In this document: positions 1-8,643 of the stretch, in pieces
Position numbering within the stretch: position 1 is the first letter of the stretch
Layout: each line of letters starts with the position of its first letter
The notes under the pieces: generated by a model
What the model was told of the DNA's origin: nothing
The model's input: the letters and a program-made list of their open reading frames with translations, nothing else
Databases searched by the model: none
Translations under genes and position numbers: made by a program
DNA from: Streptacidiphilus albus JL83
GTDB lineage: Bacteria; Actinomycetota; Actinomycetes; Streptomycetales; Streptomycetaceae
Direction of reading: 5' to 3'
DNA length: 64,000 nucleotides
Assembly: GCF_000744705.1 (NCBI RefSeq)
Contig: NZ_JQML01000001.1
Coordinates: forward strand, 2,800,017-2,864,016

Positions 1-453
1 GCGAGGGGGCCGGCCGCGAGGGGGCCGACGGCGAGTCCGGGGCTGACGGACCGGCAGCTCCGGAGTCCGACGGCTCGGCTGACGGCGTGACGGGCGGGCG
101 GACGGCTGCGGCCACTGACGGGGCTCCTCGGCGCTCGGGCGCGGTCCGGACCGGCGATGCACCGGTCCGCGTGTGCTCCTACCCGTTTCCGGGGGTGCCC
201 GACACCGGCCGTTGGAGTGACCGGCACAGTAACCGAAAAGATGACCGGCAAGATATTGATCACCAGACGTTCACCGCACAAACGGACATAACGCCCGGAA
301 CCACCCTCCTCGTTGACAGTGCACACGGCTCTCTGGTGGGCTTGCCCCGCATTACCCGATGTCAGCATCGTCCGACAGCGCACGAATCGCCCGTAACATC
401 CGCGTTCCGCCCGTCATCCGTCCAGCGCAGGCCGACCGCCACCGAGGAGACCC
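1..453. other. Window edge and upstream region without an assigned gene
   Basis: No gene can be supported here. The first 90 bases could hold the tail of an upstream gene: one forward frame stops with TGA at 88-90 and another near 44-46, but neither fragment is long enough to recognise. A GC-rich unit beginning GCGAGGGGGCCG occurs twice at 1-25. From about 225 the composition becomes less GC-rich, as expected for a promoter region of the glycosidase gene at 454. A TTGACA hexamer lies at 313-318, but no good -10 hexamer sits 16-18 bases after it, so no promoter is assigned. Confidence 0.4.
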
Positions 454-3400
454 GTGGACCACCGCTCGTCCCTCCCCGCAACGGTCGGCAGCGGTCTGCG
501 GCGGCAGCTGGTGCAGAGCACCGCGCTGCAGGCGCTGCTGAACTCCACGCCCGCGCTCAGCGCCCGCCGGACGGCGGCCAGGACCGCGCGGCGGTTGGCG
601 CCGGAGACGGCGGACCGGCTGATCGCCGACATCAAGGGGACCGAGCCGCTGCTGGCCCGGGTCCGGCTGGCCACGCACCGCACCTCGCACCGGGCGGCGA
701 CGCTCCGCGCCAGCGCGGCCCTCACCGTCGCGGCAGTGGTCGGCGGCATGGTGAGCGGGCCCGCGGCCTATGCCGCCGGGCCGTCCCACCTGCCCGCCGC
801 CGCCGCGCCGACCAGCGAGGACATGTCCGCCGCGGCCGACGCCTCGCCCACCGCGAACGCCTCGGGACGGACCGGCTCGCCGCTCGGCGCGACGCTGCCG
901 CAGATCTACCCCACCCCGCAGTCCGAGCAGGCCTCCGGCCAGGCCGTGGGGATTCCGCAGGCGGTGACGCTGGTGACGGCGCCGCGCGCCGACGCGGGCG
1001 CGGTGGCCGCCGTCCGGCAACTGCTCTCCGCCGCCGGGGTGCGCCGCTTCGTCGAGTCCGACGGCAGCGCCGCGCCCGCCCGGTCCACCCTGACCGTGTA
1101 CATCGGCGGGCTGGCCGAGGGCGCCGGCGGGGCCGCCGACCGGGCGCTGCGCGGGATCGCCGCCGCCTCCGGCGCGGGCGCCGCGCTCACCCCGGCCGGG
1201 CTGCCGTCCGGGGGCTATGTGCTGACGGCCGGGCAGATCGCCGTCGACGGCGGCACGGCCGGCGCGATCGTGCTGGCCGGGGTGGACGCCGACGGCACCT
1301 TCAACGCCGCCCAGTCGCTGCGGCAGCTGGTCGTCACCGCCCCCTCCGGGGTGACCGCGGTCGCCGGGGTGCGCGTCCGCGACTGGCCGGCGACGGCGGT
1401 GCGCGGCACCGAGGAGGGCTTCTACGGGACCCCCTGGACCGCCGCGCAGACCGGGTCCGAGCTGGACTTCCTCGGCCGGACCAAGCAGAACTTCTTCCTC
1501 TACGCGGCCGGCGACGACGCCTACCGCAGCAGCCAGTGGCGCGATCCCTACCCGGCCGCCGAGCAGGCGCAGCTGGAGTCGCTCACCCGGCAGGCCGCGC
1601 TCGACCACGTCACCTTCGGCTATGCGCTCTCGCTCGGCCAGACCGTCTGCTACACCTCCAAGGCGGACCAGAACGCGCTGGTGGCGAAGCTGGACTCGCT
1701 CTGGGGCGCCGGGGTGCGCGCCTTCGAGCTGCAGTTCACCGACATCAGCTACACCCACTGGAACTGCCAGGGCGACCTGGACCACTACGGCCAGGGCCCG
1801 AGCGCCGCCGCCAAGGCGCAGTCCGACCTGGTCGCGCTGGTGCTGAAGCGCTTCCTGTCGAACCATCCGGGCGCGAACCCGCTGACGGTGCTGCCGAGCG
1901 AGTACTACCAGAGCGGCGCGACCCCCTACCGGACCGCGCTGGCGAAGTACCTGGACCCGTCCGTGCAGGTGGCCTGGACCGGGGTGGGCGTCCAGCCCGC
2001 GATCATCACCGGCGCCGACCTGGAGACGGTCCAGCAGGCCTTCGGCCACCCGGTGGTCACCCAGGACAACTACCCGGTCAACGACTCCTCGCCGGACCGG
2101 CTCTACCTCGGCGCCTACCAGGGCCGGGACCCGCTGGTCGCCTCGGGCTCGGCGGCGCTGCTGTTCAACGCCATGCAGCAGCCGCTGGCCTCGCAGATCC
2201 CGCTGTTCACCGCCGCCGACTTCGCCTGGAACCCGGCCGGCTACGACCCGCAGTCCTCCCTGCAGGCCGCGGTCCGCGACCTCGCGGCGAACAGTGGCAG
2301 CTCCGGAAGCAGCGGATCCACGAGCAGCGGATCCGCGCAGGCCGGAGCCACGGCCGGCACCGTCGCCGCGCTCACGGCGCTGGCCGGGAACAGCTCCTCC
2401 TCGCAGCTCGGGCAGCAGGAGTCGGCCTACCTCCAGCCGCTGCTGGACGCCTTCTGGGCGCACCGGGCCGACCCGGCCTCCGCCGCCGCGCTGCGGGCCG
2501 CCTTCACCACCATGGCCGACGCCCCGGCGACCCTGGCCGGGCTCGACGGCGGCGCGCTCAGCAGCGAGGACGGCACCTGGCTGGCGCAGCTGGCGCTGTA
2601 CGGGCAGGCCGGGCGCACCGCGGTGGACATGCTGACCGCGCAGCGTGCCGGGCAGGGCTCGCTGGCCTGGACGCGGCAGGTGGCGCTGCGTCAGCTGGTG
2701 CAGCAGCTGGGGCAGTCCACGGTGACCGTGGGCGCGGGTGTGCTCGACCCCTTCCTCCAGCAGGCGCTGTCGGCCTGGGCAGACTGGGCGGGCCTGCAGA
2801 CCGGCCAGGTCACGGCGACCACCACGATGGGCTCGGCCCCGGGGCACGACGCCTCGATGATGCTGGCGGAGACTCCGGGCAGCTTCTACTGGAGCTCGAA
2901 CCCGCCGCTGGTCGGCGACACCCTCGGGGTGGACCTGGGCAGCGTCCAGCCGGTCGGCTCGGTCCGCATCAGCATGGGGCTGAGCGGCGGCGCGGCCGTC
3001 GGCGACGACGCGAGCAGCGACTCCGGCGCGGCCGGGGACTACCTCCAGGACGCGGTGCTGGAGTACTCGACCGGGGACGGCACCTGGCACCAGGTCGGGG
3101 TCTACCACGACCGGATGAACATCAGCGCCCAGCTGCCGGCCGGGGCCATGGCGCGCTACGTCCGGCTGCGGGCGACCGCGACCCAGGAGAACGCGGTCGC
3201 GGTGAGCGACTTCTCGGTCGGCGCGCCCAGCGCGGCGGACCCGACCGCCGGTGCGACCGCGAGCGCCCCGCCGGCCCTGGCCGGCTACCCGGCCGCCAAT
3301 GTGGTCGACGGCTCGCTGCAGACCGCCTACCGGGCCGCCGCCGCCCCGGCCGCGGGCGACGCGCTGACCGTCTCGCTGGGCGCGGCCCGGCCGCTGGACC

Positions 3401-4548
3401 AGGTCGTGGTGCTGACCGACCCGACGCTGCGCTCCGCCGGTTCGGTGGAGGTGCACCGGCCGGGCAAGGGCTGGGTCCGGATCGGCGCGCTGGGCGCCGG
3501 CTACACCCAGCTGCCGGCCGACGGGAGGACCGCCGTCGACGGCATCCGGCTGGTCTGGGCGGCCGGCGACCCGGCGCCGGTGGTCTACCAGGTGGTGCCC
3601 TGGTACGCGGACACCCCGGTGGCCGCCCTCCAGCTGCCGCAGCAGAGCGTGGACCTGGAGGCCGGCGGGACGGCGGCGCTGTCCGCCACCCTCCAGGCGC
3701 TGGGCGCGCACGGCGTCACCGGGACGCTCCGGGCGCAGACCCCGGCCGGCGCGGTGGGCCTGACGGTCGCCGCCCCGGCCGCGCAGGTGCTGCCGCGCGG
3801 CGGCCAGAGCTCGGTGGCGCTGCAGTTCGCCGCGAGCGCGGCGACCTCCCCCGGCACCTACGACGTGCCGGTCTCCTTCACCGCCGACGGACACACCGTC
3901 AGCCAGACCGTCCAGGTCCGGGTGCATCCGGCGACCAGCGCCCCGGACCTGGCGCTGACGGCGACCACGGACGCCTCCGGCGACCTCAGCGCGGACTACA
4001 TGTCGTCCAACGTCAACGACGACGACAGCAACACCTCCTGGATCTCGGCGGCGCTGAACAACTCCTGGGTGCAGCTCCAGCTCGCGCAGCCGGCCACGAT
4101 CGGCAAGGCGGTGCTGCGCTGGGGCGCCTCCTACGCCTCGCAGTACCTGGTGCAGACCTCGACCGACGGACAGCACTGGACCACCGTGTCGACGGTGCTG
4201 GACGGCAGCGGCGGCGACGAGACGGTGTACTTCGACGCGCCCGACGTCGACTACGTCCGGATGCAGGGCATCGCCCCCGGGACGGCCAGCGGCGAGTACG
4301 CGCTGACCGGGTTCGAGCTCTACGCCGTCGCGAGCACCGGCCCGGCGGCGGGGACCGGGCCGAGCGCCGGCGCCCCGGCGAGCGGCGTTCCGGTGGCACC
4401 GGTCTCGCCCGAGCCTTCGCCGACCGGCAACGGGGCGGGCGCCCCGGGCCCGAAACCGAGCGGCACGGCGACCCCGACCGCTCCGGCGTCCGGCATCGCC
4501 GGCTCGGCGCCGTTCACCCCCGGCGTGACCCCGCCCCCGGCGGACTAG
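454..4548 (+). CDS. Secreted GH84-type beta-N-acetylglucosaminidase with C-terminal carbohydrate-binding-like domains
   Basis: A 1364-residue secreted enzyme predicted to cleave beta-linked N-acetylglucosamine from glycans outside the cell. The GTG start follows GAGGAGA at 444-450. A long basic N-terminus precedes a hydrophobic segment near residues 90-110 ending in an AYAA-type cleavage site. Residues about 165-310 resemble the alpha/beta domain that precedes GH84 and GH20 catalytic domains. The GH84 barrel follows (about 313-600) with EEGFYGTPW near residue 320, GDDAYRSSQWRDPYP, and a final block with LFTAADFAWNP. A Gly/Ser linker near 613-630 leads to two F5/8-type-C-like beta domains (about 800-940 and 1160-1300) and a Pro/Ala/Thr tail with no LPXTG motif. 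Oddity: the family's catalytic Asp-Asp pair reads Thr429-Asp430 (FELQFTDISY), so activity or mechanism may differ. GH84 membership is confident; substrate is not. Confidence 0.85.
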   Translation: MDHRSSLPATVGSGLRRQLVQSTALQALLNSTPALSARRTAARTARRLAPETADRLIADIKGTEPLLARVRLATHRTSHRAATLRASAALTVAAVVGGMVSGPAAYAAGPSHLPAAAAPTSEDMSAAADASPTANASGRTGSPLGATLPQIYPTPQSEQASGQAVGIPQAVTLVTAPRADAGAVAAVRQLLSAAGVRRFVESDGSAAPARSTLTVYIGGLAEGAGGAADRALRGIAAASGAGAALTPAGLPSGGYVLTAGQIAVDGGTAGAIVLAGVDADGTFNAAQSLRQLVVTAPSGVTAVAGVRVRDWPATAVRGTEEGFYGTPWTAAQTGSELDFLGRTKQNFFLYAAGDDAYRSSQWRDPYPAAEQAQLESLTRQAALDHVTFGYALSLGQTVCYTSKADQNALVAKLDSLWGAGVRAFELQFTDISYTHWNCQGDLDHYGQGPSAAAKAQSDLVALVLKRFLSNHPGANPLTVLPSEYYQSGATPYRTALAKYLDPSVQVAWTGVGVQPAIITGADLETVQQAFGHPVVTQDNYPVNDSSPDRLYLGAYQGRDPLVASGSAALLFNAMQQPLASQIPLFTAADFAWNPAGYDPQSSLQAAVRDLAANSGSSGSSGSTSSGSAQAGATAGTVAALTALAGNSSSSQLGQQESAYLQPLLDAFWAHRADPASAAALRAAFTTMADAPATLAGLDGGALSSEDGTWLAQLALYGQAGRTAVDMLTAQRAGQGSLAWTRQVALRQLVQQLGQSTVTVGAGVLDPFLQQALSAWADWAGLQTGQVTATTTMGSAPGHDASMMLAETPGSFYWSSNPPLVGDTLGVDLGSVQPVGSVRISMGLSGGAAVGDDASSDSGAAGDYLQDAVLEYSTGDGTWHQVGVYHDRMNISAQLPAGAMARYVRLRATATQENAVAVSDFSVGAPSAADPTAGATASAPPALAGYPAANVVDGSLQTAYRAAAAPAAGDALTVSLGAARPLDQVVVLTDPTLRSAGSVEVHRPGKGWVRIGALGAGYTQLPADGRTAVDGIRLVWAAGDPAPVVYQVVPWYADTPVAALQLPQQSVDLEAGGTAALSATLQALGAHGVTGTLRAQTPAGAVGLTVAAPAAQVLPRGGQSSVALQFAASAATSPGTYDVPVSFTADGHTVSQTVQVRVHPATSAPDLALTATTDASGDLSADYMSSNVNDDDSNTSWISAALNNSWVQLQLAQPATIGKAVLRWGASYASQYLVQTSTDGQHWTTVSTVLDGSGGDETVYFDAPDVDYVRMQGIAPGTASGEYALTGFELYAVASTGPAAGTGPSAGAPASGVPVAPVSPEPSPTGNGAGAPGPKPSGTATPTAPASGIAGSAPFTPGVTPPPAD

Positions 4549-4621
4549 GCGACGTCCGGCAACCGACCCAGCTACCCGACCCGACCGGGCGACCGCGCCC
4601 GACGACCCGATCGAGGCTGCC

Positions 4622-5008
4622 ATGCCGCTCCGCGTACTCCCCCGTCCGGTGCACCTGGTCAACGAGGCGCTGGCCTTCCTGCTGGAGCTGGTCGCCTTCG
4701 GCGTGCTCTGCTGGTGGGGGTTCGACACCGGCCACGGGCCGGCCGTGCACCTGCTGCTCGGGCTCGGCGCACCGGCCGTCGCGATCGTGGTCTGGGCGCT
4801 GTTCGCCGCCCCGAAGGCGCGGTTCCCGCTGCCGATGCCGGCCGTGCTGCTGGTGAAGGCGCTGGTCTTCGGCGCGAGCGCGCTCGCCCTGTGGGGGCTG
4901 GGCCGTCCGGTCCTCGCGCTGGTGCTGGCCGTGGTCGCGCTGGTCAACACGGCGCTGGCCGCGGTCGACCGGGAGGCGCTGACCACCAGCAGCCGGGCGG
5001 CGCGCTGA
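4622..5008 (+). CDS. YrdB-like (DUF2568) small membrane protein
   Basis: A 128-residue hydrophobic protein with four predicted membrane segments (about residues 10-32, 39-59, 70-88 and 92-112) and short loops, matching the YrdB/DUF2568 family in length and pattern (HLVNEALAFLLEL at the start, a conserved VNTALA near the end). The family has no established function. ATG at 4622 follows GAGG at 4613-4616 with five bases between. It lies 73 bases downstream of the glycosidase gene on the same strand and could be read through from it, though nothing suggests a shared function. It converges on the HNH nuclease gene. Confidence 0.75.
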   Translation: MPLRVLPRPVHLVNEALAFLLELVAFGVLCWWGFDTGHGPAVHLLLGLGAPAVAIVVWALFAAPKARFPLPMPAVLLVKALVFGASALALWGLGRPVLALVLAVVALVNTALAAVDREALTTSSRAAR

Positions 5009-5054
5009 CGCCCCCCGTGGCCCGCTGGGGCGGGGCGGAGGGCGTCGGCGGCGC

Positions 5055-5090
5055 GGTACTGCGGGTACTGCGGGTACTGCGGGAACTGCC
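5055..5090. repeat. Four-copy 9-bp tandem repeat
   Basis: The unit GGTACTGCG occurs three times exactly (5055-5081) followed by a degenerate fourth copy GGAACTGCC. It lies in the 121-base gap between two convergent genes, outside both coding regions. Confidence 0.8.
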
Positions 5091-5129
5091 GGGGTCGGTT
5101 CAGGCCCCGGGCCGGGGCTCGGGGCGCCG

Positions 5130-5696
5130 TCAGGCGCTGAGCTCGGCCGGGACCTCCCACGGTGGGCCGTCGGGGGCGACGTGGGAGACCTCCTCCCGGG
5201 AGCCGTAGGGCTCCAGGTAGGGGCGCCAGCGGGGATCGCGGTGACCGGTCCCGATGATCCGCCAGGCGAGGCCCGACGGCGGGGCCGGGGCCCGGTTCAT
5301 CCGCCAGCCGAGGTCGGCGAGGTGCCGGTCGGCCTTGACGTGGTTGCAGCGGCGGCAGGCCGCCACCACGTTGTCCCAGCGGTGCTGGCCGCCCCTGCTG
5401 CGCGGCACCACGTGGTCGACGCTGGTTGCGACGCCACCGCAGTACACGCACCGGCCGCCGTCGCGGGCGAACAGCGCCCGCCTGGTCAGCGGGACGGGAC
5501 CACGAAAGGGGACCCGCACGAAGCGGGTCAGTCGGACGACGGACGGCGCCGAGATGGCGCTGGTGGCGCTGTGCATCAGAACCCCGGAGTCCTCAAGGCT
5601 GACTGCCTTCTTGTCGAGGACCAGAACGAGGGCGCGGCGCATCGAGACGACGCCGAGTGGCTCGTACGACGCGTTGAGGACCAGGACATGCGGCAC
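5130..5696 (-). CDS. HNH endonuclease family protein
   Basis: A 188-residue protein with an HNH nuclease fold in its middle third: CVYCGG, then SVDHVVPRSRGG with the catalytic-type His, DNVVAACRRCNHVKADR with the conserved Asn and second Cys pair. The two CxxC pairs should bind a structural zinc. The N-terminus (MPHVLVLNASYEPLGVVS) is the typical opening of the HNH family that is near-universal in actinomycetes and has no proven cellular role. The GTG start at 5696 is preceded on its strand by AAGGAAGG at a suitable distance. There is no restriction methylase or phage gene nearby, so a housekeeping or repair role is as likely as defence. Confidence 0.88.
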   Translation of the reverse strand: MPHVLVLNASYEPLGVVSMRRALVLVLDKKAVSLEDSGVLMHSATSAISAPSVVRLTRFVRVPFRGPVPLTRRALFARDGGRCVYCGGVATSVDHVVPRSRGGQHRWDNVVAACRRCNHVKADRHLADLGWRMNRAPAPPSGLAWRIIGTGHRDPRWRPYLEPYGSREEVSHVAPDGPPWEVPAELSA

Positions 5697-5902
5697 GATG
5701 GCCTTCCTTTCCGCCGACGGCGCGTGGCTCGCGCCGGGACGAGCACGCCGTCCGGGCGGACGGTGTACCGGTCACACATGATTCATTCGCTTGTTCGACC
5801 TGTCGCACCTGCCCGGATTGCGGGCGCTCCAGACGATCTCCCAACCAGTGTCGCCTCAGGGCTCCCCGCAGCGCCACCAATCCAGGAATACCGGGGACGG
5901 CC

Positions 5903-5920
5903 GTGTGGGACGTCCCACAC
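5903..5920. promoter_or_regulatory. Perfect 18-bp palindrome in the HNH/MscS divergent gap
   Basis: GTGTGGGACGTCCCACAC is its own reverse complement, with the centre between 5911 and 5912. It lies midway in the 367-base non-coding gap (5697-6063) between two divergent genes and looks like a dimeric-repressor operator. The rest of the gap shows no other gene or clear sigma-70 promoter on the HNH side. Confidence 0.5.
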
Positions 5921-6051
5921 CGTTCATGCCCAGGATCCCCCCGGAATCCACGTCCGGTCCCGGTCCCCGCGCTGCTCCGGACACCTGTACGGGCGTCCGC
6001 CGCAGGGGTGAGCGGCCGTCCGGGGCGGGAAGGGCGGGGGTCGGTGCTCGG

Positions 6052-6057
6052 TAGGAT
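6052..6057 (+). promoter_or_regulatory. Likely -10 element of a leaderless transcript
   Basis: TAGGAT ends six bases before the ATG at 6064, the spacing seen in leaderless actinobacterial genes where transcription starts at the A of the start codon. No good -35 hexamer is visible. The same bases contain AGGA, so it could instead be a ribosome binding site. Confidence 0.45.
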
Positions 6058-6063
6058 GTGCTG

Positions 6064-7107
6064 ATGGCTACGCAGATCCCCGCCCCCGGCCCGTCACTGA
6101 CCGAGGCCACTCAGAGCGCGGGCCAGGCCGTCAGCTACCTGGACAGCCACTGGGAGGGCTGGGTCACCGGGGCCCTGCAGATCCTCTTCATCACCGTGGT
6201 CGCGCTGGTGCTCCGGGCGACCATCCGGCAGCTGATCACCCGGATGGTGGCCCGGATGGCCCAGGGCCACCAGCGGGACACCCACCGGGCGCTGATCAGC
6301 AACCTGATGGAGAACGCGGAGCGGCGCAAGCAGCGCTCCCAGGCGATGGGCTCGGTGCTGCGCAGCGTGGCCTCGTTCCTGGTCATGGGCACGGCGGCGC
6401 TGACCGTGCTGTCGGTGCTGGGGATCGACCTGGCGCCGCTGCTGGCCAGCGCCGGCGTCGCGGGCGTCGCCATCGGCTTCGGCGCGCGCAACCTGGTCAC
6501 CGACTTCCTCTCCGGCGTGTTCATGATCCTGGAGGACCAGTACGGGGTCGGCGACACGATCGACACCGGGGTGGCCACCGGCACCGTGCTGGAGGTCGGG
6601 CTGCGGGTCACCAAGCTGCGCGGCCCGAACGGCGAGATCTGGTACATCCGCAACGGCGAGGTGAAGCGGATCGCCAACCTGAGCCAGGGCTGGGCGACGG
6701 CGAGCGTCGAGGTGCCGGTCGGCTACGACGCGGACCTGGAGCTGGTGCAGAAGGTGATCCTGGAGACCTCGGCCGCCATGGCCGAGGAGGAGCCCTGGAG
6801 CGAGCAGCTCTGGGAGCCGGTGAAGGTCCTCGGCCTGGACAGCCTGGGCTCGGACTCGGTGGTGGTGCAGGTCGCGGCGAAGACCATGCCGGGCAAGGCG
6901 GTCCCGGTCGCCCGGGAGCTGCGGCAGCGGATCAAGGCGGCGCTGGACGCGGCCGGCATCCAGGTCGGCCCGGCGTCGGTGCCCGCGGCGCGGGGCAGGC
7001 GCGAGGACTCGGCCGACTTCAACGCCCCCTCGGTGCTGGGCGACCCGCTGTCCGCGCAGTCCCGGGCGACCGCCGCGATACCGGTCCCGGAGGACCAGCG
7101 CCGATAG
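6064..7107 (+). CDS. Mechanosensitive ion channel of the MscS family
   Basis: A 347-residue inner-membrane channel expected to open under membrane tension and release solutes on osmotic downshift. Membrane helices lie at about residues 35-55, 97-117 and 122-145. The last is the pore-lining helix and runs into the family signature GVAIGFGARNLVTDFLSG, followed by the beta domain (EDQYGVGDTI) and an alpha/beta cytoplasmic domain. With three helices it matches minimal MscS. ATG 6064 is preferred over an in-frame GTG at 6058 because of the -10 spacing and the AGGA at 6053-6056. It is transcribed alone and ends at a strong hairpin terminator. Confidence 0.9.
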   Translation: MATQIPAPGPSLTEATQSAGQAVSYLDSHWEGWVTGALQILFITVVALVLRATIRQLITRMVARMAQGHQRDTHRALISNLMENAERRKQRSQAMGSVLRSVASFLVMGTAALTVLSVLGIDLAPLLASAGVAGVAIGFGARNLVTDFLSGVFMILEDQYGVGDTIDTGVATGTVLEVGLRVTKLRGPNGEIWYIRNGEVKRIANLSQGWATASVEVPVGYDADLELVQKVILETSAAMAEEEPWSEQLWEPVKVLGLDSLGSDSVVVQVAAKTMPGKAVPVARELRQRIKAALDAAGIQVGPASVPAARGRREDSADFNAPSVLGDPLSAQSRATAAIPVPEDQRR

Positions 7108-7143
7108 CCCTCCCCCGCCGCTCGCGGCGGCGGAGGATAGGCC

Positions 7144-7189
7144 CCGGCCCCGGCTGCTGCGACCCGCAGCCGGGGCCGGCCTCAGTTTT
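7144..7189 (+). terminator. Rho-independent terminator after the MscS gene
   Basis: A perfect 14-bp GC-rich stem (7144-7157 with 7166-7179, 8-base loop) is followed by CCTCAG and TTTT at 7186-7189. Confidence 0.85.
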
Positions 7190-7223
7190 CATGTTATTCA
7201 TGCACTTCGGCACGGGCGTTCCA

Positions 7224-7252
7224 TTGACACTGTCCCGTGATGGCCGTACGTT
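7224..7252 (+). promoter_or_regulatory. Sigma-70-type promoter of the ROK gene
   Basis: TTGACA at 7224-7229 is separated by exactly 17 bases from TACGTT at 7247-7252. Transcription would begin near 7259, at the edge of the palindrome just downstream. Confidence 0.8.
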
Positions 7253-7263
7253 CCTCTTCGTAA

Positions 7264-7282
7264 GTTAGGAAGGTTTCCTAAC
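7264..7282. promoter_or_regulatory. Inverted-repeat operator, probably for the ROK regulator
   Basis: GTTAGGAA-GGT-TTCCTAAC is a perfect 8-3-8 inverted repeat overlapping the predicted transcription start. AGGAAA/TTTCCT-type palindromes are known, from memory, for streptomycete ROK repressors such as CsnR. Its place between promoter and gene suggests autoregulation. Confidence 0.7.
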
Positions 7283-7334
7283 AGTGATGGGGCAGGCCGA
7301 GGCCGCCCCGGACGGCGACGCGGAGTGAGGAGCG

Positions 7335-8546
7335 ATGATGACGACAGGCCAGCGCGGCAGCCACCACGGCAACACGACCCAGCCGGGCACACCCAGCCTC
7401 CTGCGCGCCATCAACGACCGGGCCGCACTGGAGCTGCTGCTCGACCAGGGCCCGCTGTCCCGGAGTCAGCTCGGCACGCTCACCGGCCTTTCCAAGCCCA
7501 CCGCCTCCCAGCTGCTGGCCCGGCTGGAGAACGCCGGCCTGGTCGTCCCCGTGGGCACCACCGCCGGACGTCCCGGCCCGGGCGCGCAGCTCTACGAGAT
7601 CAATCCCGACGCCGCCTTCGTGGCCGGCCTCGACGTCAACGCCTCGCGCATCCGGGTCGCCGTCGCGGACATCACCGGCAGCGTGGTCGCAAATTACCGC
7701 CTGGCCACCCCGGGCCGCCAGGCCACCGGCACGGTCGACCGGGTCCGCGAGGCCGTGGACGCCGCCGCGGAGGCCGCCGGGCTGGACCGGGGCATCCTCC
7801 GGCAGATCGTCATCGGCACCCCCGGCGCCCTCGACCCGGCCACCGGCAAGCTCCGCTACGCCCCGCACCTGCCCGGCTGGCACTCCCCCCGGCTGCTGGA
7901 GCAGCTCACCGAGGGGCTGGGCGTCCCGGTCGCCATCGAGAACGACGTCAACCTCGCGGCCATGGCCGAGCAACGGGTCGGCGCCGCCCAGGGCGTCGAG
8001 GACTTCGTGCTGCTCTGGGTCGAGGACGGGGTCGGCGCCGCCGTCGTCCTCGCCGGACGGCTGCACCGCGGCCACACCGGCGGCGCGGGCGAGGTCGGCT
8101 ACATGCCGCTGCCCGGCGCGCCGCTGCTGCGCAACGTCCGCCGGGAGAACTCCGGCGGGTTCCAGCAACTGGCCGGTGCTCCGGCCGTCCTGGCCCTGGC
8201 CAGGGAGCACGGGCTGAGCGCCCGCACCGCCAAGGAGGCCGTCACCGCGGCCGTGGCGGCGGCCCAGGACGGGGACAACACGGTCCTCTCGGTGCTGGCC
8301 CACCGGCTGGCGACCGGACTCGCCGCGATCGTGGCGGTGGTGGACCCGCAACTGGTGCTGCTCAGCGGCGACATCCCGCTGGCCGGCGGCGAGGAGCTGC
8401 GGTCCCTGGTCCAGGAGGAGCTGACCGGGCTGGCGGTCCCCCGCCCGCAGCTGGCCCTCAGCACCGTGCCGGGCTCGCCGGTGGTCGTCGGCGCGACGCT
8501 GGCGGCCCTGGCCACCGCCCGGGAGAGCGTCTTCAGCACGTACTGA
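7335..8546 (+). CDS. ROK-family transcriptional regulator
   Basis: A 403-residue DNA-binding regulator. Residues about 15-75 form a winged helix (LSRSQLGTLTGLSKPTASQL is the recognition region). The rest is a ROK sugar-kinase-like fold, with a nucleotide-type loop near residue 95 and GAGEVGYMPL near 253. The ROK zinc cluster (GH followed by CxCGxxGC) is absent and the usual His after GE.G is Tyr, so catalytic kinase activity is unlikely and a purely regulatory role fits. ATG at 7335 follows GAGGAG at 7327-7332; a second ATG at 7338 is possible. The palindrome at 7264 is its likely operator, and the downstream binding protein, GH4 enzyme and kinase are its likely regulon, with a phosphorylated or amino sugar as inducer. 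Confidence 0.88.
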   Translation: MMTTGQRGSHHGNTTQPGTPSLLRAINDRAALELLLDQGPLSRSQLGTLTGLSKPTASQLLARLENAGLVVPVGTTAGRPGPGAQLYEINPDAAFVAGLDVNASRIRVAVADITGSVVANYRLATPGRQATGTVDRVREAVDAAAEAAGLDRGILRQIVIGTPGALDPATGKLRYAPHLPGWHSPRLLEQLTEGLGVPVAIENDVNLAAMAEQRVGAAQGVEDFVLLWVEDGVGAAVVLAGRLHRGHTGGAGEVGYMPLPGAPLLRNVRRENSGGFQQLAGAPAVLALAREHGLSARTAKEAVTAAVAAAQDGDNTVLSVLAHRLATGLAAIVAVVDPQLVLLSGDIPLAGGEELRSLVQEELTGLAVPRPQLALSTVPGSPVVVGATLAALATARESVFSTY

Positions 8547-8643
8547 CCGACGGTTACTGATCACCCGTTAGGCTCCAGCCCGACCCCGGCACGACCGGAC
8601 CACCCCTCCGGCGGTCCCGCACCGCCTTCCCCTGGAGGTTTCC

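Noticed and set aside
313..341. TTGACA as promoter of the GH84-type gene
   Set aside because: No acceptable -10 hexamer occurs 16-19 bases downstream.
352..5451. A 1699-codon open frame opposite the glycosidase gene, and similar long frames elsewhere (for example 87-4856, 8554-11529, 18737-22039, 58178-61933)
   Set aside because: In DNA with nearly all third positions G or C, stop codons are rare in the shadow frames. These frames are rich in Arg, Gly, Pro and Ala, show no domains, and oppose genes with clear motifs.
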